From: Candidatus Latescibacterota bacterium
Lineage (GTDB): Bacteria > Latescibacterota > MVCY01
Reading direction: 5' to 3'
Length of the DNA stretch: 6,420 nt
Assembly (NCBI GenBank): GCA_030669445.1
Contig: DAOVDP010000071.1
Span: forward strand, 1-6,420
Part shown: piece after piece, positions 1-3,816 of the stretch
Layout of the letters: every line of letters starts with the position of its first letter
Position numbering within the stretch: position 1 is the stretch's first letter
Notes under the pieces: model-generated
What the model saw: only the letters and a program-made list of their open reading frames with translations
Database searches by the model: none
Told to the model about the DNA's origin: nothing
Translations under genes and position numbers: made by a program

Positions 1-741
1 ATCACCGACTGCCTGATGGTAGAGCTGAATACGCTTGATAGTGGCATCCACGTAACGTGCCATCATTTCATGAGCTGTTTCTTTTTCCGTCATCAACATG
101 CATAGCCATTCATCCAGCGATCCCTGAGTGATGTTGTCCGAAAGAAGTGCGCTAAGTCCGATCAATGAAATACTCGCCCCCCACCCAAGAAGAGCCTTAT
201 CCGTGTTCTCATATAAGAACCGACCGTGTTCTGCAAACATCTGCAGTTCTTCGTCGGAAACCGTATCGCAGGGGCGAAACGTGTCGGGATCGATCCGCGT
301 ACCGGCCATAGTTGGACGTATAAAGTCAAAGTAGTATCCGCCTTTTGGCATCTGTGCAATGTCCTTGCCGTCGGCGCCCTTCAGTATCCAGCTTCCGTTC
401 TTCTGCTGTTCAATTTTCGTCCCGGGCTGAAAGTAAACGTCGAGACCACAGAAAAGAATTTTACGCACGCCCTCGGAAGCATCCTGTTGCGACCACTGTG
501 CAGTCATCGGCTCCAAAGGGAGAACATCCACATGGAGGCGCTCTACGACCTCCAGCTCAAGTTCTGCAAGAATCTGCATAGTGTCGTGGACCCGCGTAGG
601 GCTCCAGATCCCCATGCGCTTTTTCAGCTTGTCGTAGGCGACCGCATTTATCCCCGAAGCACGGATGCCTCCTAAGTCGATCGGCACCCGGTCCGGAGTT
701 TCAAAGTTCACAGCCTTCAGTACTCGCTGGCGCGAATTCAT
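1..741 (-). CDS. Uroporphyrinogen decarboxylase-like (URO-D / corrinoid methyltransferase family) protein, C-terminus beyond the left edge
   Basis: An uninterrupted minus-strand frame of 247 codons runs from an ATG at 741-739 to the window edge, preceded by GAAGAGGAG about 5 bases upstream. The N-terminus, MNSRQRVLKAVNFETPDRVP followed by IDLGG, is the opening typical of PF01208 proteins of the MtaA/methyltransferase-like type. A Gly-Gly-Tyr-Tyr-Phe-Asp segment near residue 137 also fits that group. The arginine-rich RQAGRYLPEY motif of true HemE is absent from the N-terminus, so a haem-pathway decarboxylase is unlikely. Relatives transfer methyl groups to or from corrinoid proteins or thiols in the cytoplasm; the substrate here cannot be read. 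Family members are usually about 350-400 residues, so roughly a third is missing beyond the edge. A start-less membrane-protein fragment on the same strand ends 65 bases upstream. No clear promoter is visible. Confidence 0.82.
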   Translation of the reverse strand, partial: MNSRQRVLKAVNFETPDRVPIDLGGIRASGINAVAYDKLKKRMGIWSPTRVHDTMQILAELELEVVERLHVDVLPLEPMTAQWSQQDASEGVRKILFCGLDVYFQPGTKIEQQKNGSWILKGADGKDIAQMPKGGYYFDFIRPTMAGTRIDPDTFRPCDTVSDEELQMFAEHGRFLYENTDKALLGWGASISLIGLSALLSDNITQGSLDEWLCMLMTEKETAHEMMARYVDATIKRIQLYHQAVGD

Positions 742-806
742 GCTCACTCCTCTTCGCCCGGCAGTTCCCGTTATTCATTGGTGTTACACGGAACGATGGA
801 GATTCC

Positions 807-1112
807 TTAGGCGGGTTTTTTGCCTAAGATTGCTTTTGCTGGAACGGCTATGGCAAGAATAAACAGTATCCAACCCACCAAGGCCATCGGGTGTAGGCCG
901 TCCAAGATAGCGCAGCTTAATAGGGGCACCAATCCCACTACCAATAGGCACCACCAGGACCACTTCTCTGTTCTTCTGTAGCTTCCCAGGGCTATACCGA
1001 TAATTGCGGCTCCGGTTGTGGCCAGGAGAATACCTCCCGAAACATCCGCAGCCCCTGTAGCTCCAAGGATGATGCCCCCAACGGTCCGGTATATCCCGAG
1101 AATTCTGATCCC
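807..1112 (-). pseudogene. C-terminal fragment of a small multi-pass membrane protein, no start codon
   Basis: The minus-strand frame from 1112 to the TAA at 809-807 encodes about 101 residues. The composition looks genuinely membrane-like: a Gly/Ala-rich segment GGIILGATGAADVSGGILLA, then TTGAAIIGIALGSYRR, a polar TEKWSWW link, a hydrophobic stretch LLVVGLVPLLS, and a last segment ALVGWILFILAIAVPAKAIL. That gives three or four probable membrane helices. An in-frame TAG lies at 1115-1113, and between it and the first helix there is no ATG, GTG or TTG, only ATT and ATC codons. The pattern of helix, Tyr-Arg-Arg, Glu-Lys-Trp-x-Trp-Trp recalls widespread uncharacterised integral membrane proteins, but I cannot name the family. 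I infer a gene that lost its 5' end or is frameshifted, near the putative att scar at 1298-1353; a rare ATT start is the alternative. Confidence 0.5.
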
Positions 1113-1297
1113 CTATGTGATTCAAAATACTGTCTGAATATCAAAAAGGCAAGAAAAAACCTATTTGGATTGAGAACGACGGAAAGGCTGAAAGGAAGGA
1201 TAGAGAGTTGAAGGATAATGAAAAGAGAAGGGGAATACCTTGAAATTCGAGAATTTCTCCTAACCCAGGTTTCCCTGTAAATCCGCTTATGGCCTGC

Positions 1298-1353
1298 AAA
1301 TAGAAGTGGCGCGCTCCCCCCAGAATTGAAATGGGCACACACGGATTTTCAGT
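1298..1353 (-). repeat. Decayed 3' half of tRNA-Phe (att-like direct repeat, distal copy)
   Basis: This stretch repeats, in the same orientation, the 3' half of the intact tRNA-Phe at 3500-3572, from the anticodon loop to ten bases past the 3' end. The inner 32 bases (1322-1353 versus 3511-3542) differ at one position. The acceptor-stem part carries a 4-base insertion (GGCGCgctcCCCC), and the flanking AAATAgAAGT differs at one base. Beyond 1353 the tRNA 5' half is absent. An insertion in the acceptor stem shows it is not a working tRNA. This is the scar expected at the far end of an element that entered the tRNA gene. Confidence 0.8.
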
Positions 1354-1420
1354 GCCTTCAGAGGGTTATTTCTAACCTTTTGACCTCCCTGAAGAAACAA
1401 GGACAAATCTAAGATTTCTC

Positions 1421-1449
1421 TTGACAAATACGCTATATTTGTTTATGTT
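1421..1449 (+). promoter_or_regulatory. Sigma70-type promoter with embedded palindrome, upstream of the VapB-like gene
   Basis: A perfect TTGACA (1421-1426) is followed after 17 bases by TATGTT (1444-1449, 4 of 6 consensus bases). The spacer contains an inverted repeat, CAAATA-CGCTA-TATTTG (1425-1441), that overlaps the -35 box. This is a plausible operator for the self-repression usual in antitoxin operons. Transcription would start near 1456, leaving an unusually long leader of about 140 bases before the ATG at 1598. Confidence 0.6.
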
Positions 1450-1597
1450 CGTTTTAGTCTTTTTTGCCCATTTTTGACCTGTTATAGTCACAAATTGGTC
1501 ACAAGATTTTCATACCTAAGTATAGATTTTTTGTCTCAAGGAGTCAAGCTTTTCTAAGGAAGTCAAACGGCTCTGAATTTGGGAGGTGAGTAGAAAG

Positions 1598-1813
1598 ATG
1601 GATAACACAAAGGTGTTGAAACGGAAGGTCCTCGACCGATGGGAGGGATTGTCTGACCCCAAGCTTTTGGAAGTTCCGGAGTTTGTGGAGTTTGTCGGGG
1701 CCAGAAGACCGGATGGGGAAGATCCAGTCCTTCGGGTGGCTGGTTGTCTCTCCGGCAGCCCGCTTTCGGCTGAAGAGATCGAGCAGGAATTGTACGGGAA
1801 GGATTCGGCTTGA
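1598..1813 (+). CDS. VapB-like antitoxin, 71 aa, partner of a truncated PIN toxin
   Basis: The start is the ATG at 1598, eight bases after GGAGGTGA (1582-1589), an extended match to the anti-Shine-Dalgarno; an in-frame GTG at 1586 lies inside that site and is rejected. The 71-residue acidic protein has a central VPEFVEFV segment (residues 26-33), then DPVLRVAG (42-49) and a C-terminal LSAEEIEQELYG (56-67). This closing pattern is typical of short DUF2281/VapB-like antitoxins, whose C-terminal part wraps the toxin. Its TGA (1811-1813) overlaps by one base the ATG of a PIN-domain start, the usual coupled antitoxin-toxin order. Antitoxins of this kind neutralise the PIN RNase and repress their own promoter, and a palindrome-bearing promoter lies at 1421-1449. 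The partner is truncated, so this is now an orphan antitoxin. The family assignment rests on motif memory and context, not a search. Confidence 0.68.
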   Translation: MDNTKVLKRKVLDRWEGLSDPKLLEVPEFVEFVGARRPDGEDPVLRVAGCLSGSPLSAEEIEQELYGKDSA

Positions 1814-1878
1814 TGTCTGAGGCGATTTTCGTCGATACCTGGGGCTGGATCACTCTGGGCGGCCCCAGTAGCCCCTGA
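1813..1878 (+). pseudogene. Truncated PIN-domain (VapC-like) toxin, N-terminal stump only
   Basis: The ATG at 1813 overlaps the antitoxin stop and opens MSEAIFVDTWGWITLGG, the standard first strand and helix of a PIN RNase, with the first catalytic Asp at residue 8. The frame then reads PSSP and ends at TGA 1876-1878 after 21 residues, against about 130-145 for a complete VapC. None of the later acidic active-site residues can be present. Just past residue 17 the DNA forms a GC-rich hairpin, GCCCC-TGA-GGGGC (1871-1883), and the next gene's leader begins within 50 bases. The toxin has therefore lost about 85% of its length, probably by deletion, and cannot be an active ribonuclease. Confidence 0.72.
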
Positions 1879-1927
1879 GGGGCAATTAGTGAAAAGTGGT
1901 AAATTTAACATTGTATGGAGGCAAGAG

Positions 1928-2197
1928 ATGCAAATTCACGAGTTGATTGTTGAGATGAAGCTGCTTGAGCGCCGCCTGACCCTCTATGAGGAGAAATATG
2001 GCGTACTCAGCGAAGACTTCTATGCCGCCCTTATGTCAGGAAAGTTAGCGGACTATGACTCTTACGATGAGACCCGCACCGACTTCAGCCGGTGGAAAGG
2101 GATTTATGAGACTTGGTTGAGGCGCAAAGGGGCCTACGCTGCCCAAATCAAACAACGTGACTTGGCTAAAACTCTACGTGTTCAACCTGCCTATTGA
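1928..2197 (+). CDS. Small charged protein, 89 aa, putative orphan antitoxin-like protein
   Basis: The ATG at 1928 is preceded by GGAGG (1917-1921) at good spacing; a GTG at 1889 in the same frame lacks a ribosome site. The protein is highly charged and helical. Residues 5-40 (LIVEMKLLERRLTLYEEKYG, then LSEDFYAALMSGKL) look like an amphipathic or coiled-coil segment. Residues 41-75 hold a Tyr/Asp/Trp-rich stretch with DETRTDFSRWKGIYETWLRR. Small proteins with a YEEKYG-x-LSEDFY pattern are, as far as I recall, often encoded beside DUF6516/TumE-type toxins, but no such partner is present here. It sits 17 bases upstream of hicB on the same strand, probably in one transcript, and downstream of a broken VapBC pair. 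No catalytic motif, signal peptide or membrane segment is seen. An antitoxin-like role is inference; the coding call itself is strong. Confidence 0.72.
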   Translation: MQIHELIVEMKLLERRLTLYEEKYGVLSEDFYAALMSGKLADYDSYDETRTDFSRWKGIYETWLRRKGAYAAQIKQRDLAKTLRVQPAY

Positions 2198-2214
2198 ATA
2201 TGAAGGGGGAAACA

Positions 2215-2412
2215 ATGGAGTATAGAGTTAAACTTGAGAAGACTGAGGAGGGTTATGCGGTCTGGTGTCCTGGGCTGCCAGGATGCTGGTCTCAGGGTAC
2301 CACTGAGGACGAGGCGCTGGAAAACATAAGGGATGCCATTAAAACGTATCTGGCAACAGCTGAGGAACTTGCCAAGGACAAAGTCACTCGTCTGATTGAG
2401 GTACCAGCATAG
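2215..2412 (+). CDS. hicB: HicB family antitoxin, single-domain form, 65 aa
   Basis: The ATG at 2215 follows AAGGGGGA (2203-2210). The protein begins MEYRVKLEKTEEGYAVWCPG and continues LPGCWSQGTTEDEALENIRD AIKTYL. This is the HicB/UPF0150 fold signature: GYAV-WCPGLPGC (residues 13-24), SQGTTEDEAL (26-35), then a helix ending near residue 47. HicB binds and blocks the HicA ribonuclease. Some HicBs carry an extra C-terminal DNA-binding domain; at 65 residues this one has only the partial RNase-H-like domain, so any autoregulation must act through the complex or another factor. The stop at 2410-2412 is two bases before the hicA start, giving an antitoxin-first order. A promoter of its own is not clear; it may be read with the 89-residue gene just upstream. 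Confidence 0.9.
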   Translation: MEYRVKLEKTEEGYAVWCPGLPGCWSQGTTEDEALENIRDAIKTYLATAEELAKDKVTRLIEVPA

Positions 2413-2414
2413 CC

Positions 2415-2627
2415 ATGCCAAAACTTGCAGGTATATCTCACCGTTTTGCCGTCAGAGCGTTTGAAAAAGCAGGGTTTTGGATAGTGCGTGAGGGAAAGCA
2501 TATTTCTATGACCGATGGCCAACGGATCATTGTCATTCCTCGAGCTAACCCTATCAATGCGTACACAATGGGCGGGATCATCAAAGATGCAGGAATGAGC
2601 GTTGAGGAATTCAAGAAATTGCTCTGA
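2415..2627 (+). CDS. hicA: HicA family mRNA interferase toxin, 70 aa
   Basis: The ATG at 2415 lies two bases after the hicB stop, so translation is probably coupled. The 70 residues match the small HicA/YcfA double-stranded-RNA-binding-like fold: an N-terminal helix (VRAFEKAGFWIVRE, 13-26), the catalytic-type histidine at residue 29 within REGKHISM, the strand QRIIVIP (36-42), and the closing GGIIKDAGMSVEEFKKLL (53-70). HicA toxins cleave mRNA, and also tmRNA in some species, when freed from HicB, slowing growth. Length and all expected elements are intact, so this pair appears functional, in contrast to the broken VapBC-like pair 0.6 kb upstream. No U-tract terminator follows on the plus strand; the nearby terminators face the other way and would end transcripts converging on hicA. 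Confidence 0.9.
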   Translation: MPKLAGISHRFAVRAFEKAGFWIVREGKHISMTDGQRIIVIPRANPINAYTMGGIIKDAGMSVEEFKKLL

Positions 2628-2720
2628 GGCTGAGTTAGCTCACTTCTCATGGGGGGAAAGAATCGCCTAAAAGGAGGTATCGGGTTACAAAGGGCATTTT
2701 AGCTATTGACTATTAGGACA

Positions 2721-2750
2721 TAAAAAACTCACGGTAGGGTGTGACGTGAG
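2721..2750 (-). terminator. Rho-independent terminator, minus strand, facing hicA
   Basis: A 6-bp stem CTCACG/CGTGAG with an 11-base loop is followed at once by six T's and an A on the minus strand (2727-2721). It would stop transcripts moving toward the 3' end of hicA. Confidence 0.6.
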
Positions 2751-2831
2751 AGAGGTAGATCAAGCAAGCCTGGAATGGAGGAGTCGAAAGACTCTTCCCC
2801 CTGACCACACCAGGGCGTGAGTTCCAGGCTT
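2721..2831 (-). ncRNA. Candidate structured RNA with attenuator-like terminator (unidentified)
   Basis: Read on the minus strand, a perfect 10-bp helix (2831-2822 AAGCCTGGAA with 2775-2766 TTCCAGGCTT) encloses two hairpins. One is CCCTG-N7-CAGGG (2815-2799). The other is a 9-bp stem closed by a four-base loop (2798-2777, one G-U pair). A linker leads to a terminator hairpin, CTCACG (2750-2745) with CGTGAG (2733-2728), followed by TTTTTTA. The unpaired AACTCACG at 2823-2816 can form 8 bp with CGTGAGTT (2733-2726), competing with the terminator stem. The GTGTG in the first hairpin's loop (2810-2806) is complementary to CACAC in the terminator loop (2743-2739). I do not recognise a known RNA family. 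No convincing promoter was found upstream, and no gene lies downstream in this direction, only the 3' end of hicA in antisense. It may be a stand-alone small RNA, an antisense regulator of hicBA, or a fragment of a repeat. Confidence 0.45.
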
Positions 2832-2862
2832 TGTTCATGGAAAGGGGGAGGATAGCAGATGG

Positions 2863-2905
2863 CAAAAAAAAGGCTCATCCGGAAAATGCGTACTTTCTGA
2901 GCCTT
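2863..2905 (-). terminator. Rho-independent terminator, minus strand
   Basis: AAGGCTCA (2905-2898) and TGAGCCTT (2877-2870) form an 8-bp stem on the minus strand. Eight T's opposite the A-run at 2864-2871 partly overlap the stem base and follow it. The loop is long (about 20 bases) but can pair further (GAAA with TTTC). The stem is built partly from the left inverted end of the 2872-3277 element. It would end minus-strand transcription coming from the tRNA side. Confidence 0.6.
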
Positions 2906-2919
2906 CATGCGGGTTTGTG

Positions 2920-2977
2920 GTAGGGGCGCACCTGCGTGTGCGCCCAAATTTAGGCAGACACATAGGTCTGCCCCTAC
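2920..2977. repeat. 58-bp nested palindromic repeat (double hairpin, REP/MITE-like)
   Basis: The unit begins GTAGGGGC and ends GCCCCTAC, an exact 8-bp inverted end pair. Inside are two separate hairpins: GGGCGCAC/GTGCGCCC (2924-2931 with 2938-2945) and GGCAGAC/GTCTGCC (2953-2959 with 2966-2972), joined by a short AT-rich link. The outer stem and the two inner hairpins compete, so the DNA could form either a cruciform or twin hairpins. I recall similar GTAGGGGC-ended units dispersed in many genomes of uncultured bacteria. Only one copy is in this window. Confidence 0.7.
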
Positions 2978-3114
2978 GAATATGTGCTTGCAGCTCTCTA
3001 ACCTTCAACTTTGATAATCTCGTTAGTCTATTTTGCTCCGGTTCTTAACGCTATTTTATGGAGCCCTGAAGATCTCAGCTACCGTCTTTAGGTTAGGAAG
3101 AAATTCTCTGAGTG

Positions 3115-3193
3115 TCTCTCACCATTAGATCAAAGCGAGAGATTTTAAGCGGAGTTACCGCTTCAGCGGTTTATTACAAACCCGTGAACGGGT
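3115..3193. repeat. Cluster of short hairpins inside the 406-bp element
   Basis: Successive inverted repeats are TCTCTC/GAGAGA (about 3115-3142), AAGCGG-AGTTA-CCGCTT (3147-3163), the overlapping ACCGC-TTCA-GCGGT (3157-3170), and ACCCG-TGAA-CGGGT (3180-3193). Two of them share bases and so exclude each other. There is no good open frame. They could be transposase-recognition hairpins or an RNA end, but nothing identifies them. Confidence 0.4.
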
Positions 3194-3277
3194 AATTCCG
3201 AAGCATCCTGTAGCTGAGGCTGAGCAATTCCAAGAGGACCGATTAATCTAACCAAGTACGCATTTTCTGGATGAACC

Positions 3278-3489
3278 AGATTTCATCCATCGATCGTGCC
3301 TCTGTGGAAAAAATACACTACAAATAGGCTCTTACGCGAAGAATCACTCTGGGAGGAGTTGGGGGGGAGCACATAACTACTTAGACAAAGGCAAGTTATC
3401 TAGATTTTAGTCACTATTTGGACACCAGGGAGAAAAAGAGCGAAAAGACAGGATGAAGAAGGGGCCGCCAACTCTCTGGAAATCACACA
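3278..3489. other. Gene-free stretch between the element and tRNA-Phe
   Basis: No gene is seen. It contains GGATGAA/TTCATCC, a hairpin straddling the right end of the 406-bp element (3269-3288), a run of seven G's near 3361, and TAGTCACTATTTGG at 3408-3421. The last resembles TAGTCACAAATTGG at 1485-1498 near the opposite end of the putative island. Confidence 0.5.
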
Positions 3490-3572
<83 letters not shown>

Positions 3573-3582
3573 ATAACAAAAG

Positions 3583-3601
3583 AAAAAAGCCCAATGGGCC
3601 T
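3583..3601 (-). terminator. Terminator-like hairpin between tRNA-fMet and tRNA-Phe
   Basis: On the minus strand GCCC-ATT-GGGC is followed directly by six T's and, after one C, more T's. The stem is only 4 GC pairs with a 3-base loop, so efficiency is uncertain. It may limit readthrough into tRNA-Phe or simply mark a processing site. Confidence 0.45.
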
Positions 3602-3607
3602 GAGTTT

Positions 3608-3684
<77 letters not shown>

Positions 3685-3692
3685 ATTTATAC

Positions 3693-3721
3693 AAAATAAG
3701 AGAATCCCTTTCATTTGTCAA
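3693..3721 (-). promoter_or_regulatory. Sigma70-type promoter for the tRNA-fMet(-Phe) transcript
   Basis: On the minus strand TTGACA (3721-3716) is followed after exactly 17 bases by TATTTT (3698-3693). The tRNA begins eight bases further on, so transcription would start almost at the mature 5' end. A 7-bp inverted repeat, AGGTGAA/TTCACCT (3721-3727 with 3737-3743), abuts the -35 box. Confidence 0.7.
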
Positions 3722-3816
3722 GGTGAATTTTCCTTTTTCACCTGAAATTTATCCAGTACTAGGCAAAACCTGCCAAATTCCATGATCTTATTGACACAGA
3801 AAACAGGTAAACAGTC

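Larger units (their letters stand above)
1113..1597. other. 485-bp non-coding stretch holding an att-like scar and a promoter
   Basis: No convincing gene is seen here. From 1113 to 1297 the DNA is purine-rich on the plus strand with only a 20-codon open frame (1218-1280). The tRNA-Phe remnant follows (1298-1353), then at once a hairpin, CTTCAG 1356-1361 with CTGAAG 1389-1394, enclosing GGTTA-TTTC-TAACC (1364-1377). A sigma70-type promoter and an AT-rich leader with several GTCA-containing repeats (1487, 1498, 1543 and 1562) fill the rest up to the antitoxin gene. Confidence 0.6.
2872..3277. mobile_element. 406-bp element with 24-bp terminal inverted repeats (MITE or IS remnant)
   Basis: The left end (2872-2895) and right end (3254-3277) are inverted copies matching at 22 of 24 positions; a perfect 14-base core is AAGTACGCATTTTC in the right copy. 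Both repeats face inward with GG(C/T)TCATCC outermost, as in insertion-sequence ends. No transposase frame survives inside, so this is either a MITE or an internally deleted IS. The interior holds a 58-bp double hairpin (2920-2977) and a hairpin cluster (3115-3193). A target-site duplication is not obvious: the left flank is an A-run, the right flank AGATTTC. I cannot assign an IS family. Confidence 0.5.

Noticed and set aside
226..675. Plus-strand 149-codon open frame
   Set aside because: It lies antisense to the well-supported URO-D-like gene, and its product has no family character.
1..741. Authentic HemE uroporphyrinogen decarboxylase
   Set aside because: The N-terminal RQAGRYLPEY substrate motif is missing and the opening sequence is of the methyltransferase-like subgroup.
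1218..1280. Twenty-codon plus-strand frame with an AAGGA before its ATG
   Set aside because: It is too short, the ribosome site is only two bases from the ATG, and nothing supports it.
784..1342. Minus-strand open frames of 113 and 116 codons over the membrane-protein fragment
   Set aside because: Their compositions are implausible (rich in Arg, Ser, His) and the third frame in the same place reads a clear membrane protein.
1298..1353. A second functional tRNA-Phe
   Set aside because: Only the 3' half is present, the acceptor part carries a 4-base insertion, and no D arm or 5' acceptor strand follows.
1356..1394. Integron attC site near the att scar or among the TA genes
   Set aside because: The GTTA and TAAC elements are in the wrong order for attC and no repeated cassette sites are found; the stem is reported only as a hairpin.
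2729..2947. Minus-strand 72-codon frame over the structured RNA and double hairpin
   Set aside because: The frame crosses a terminator, an inverted end and a palindromic repeat, and its product looks random.
3115..3253. TnpB omega-RNA or 23S rRNA fragment
   Set aside because: Hairpins and a short similarity in feel only; no TnpB frame and no alignable rRNA segment could be supported.
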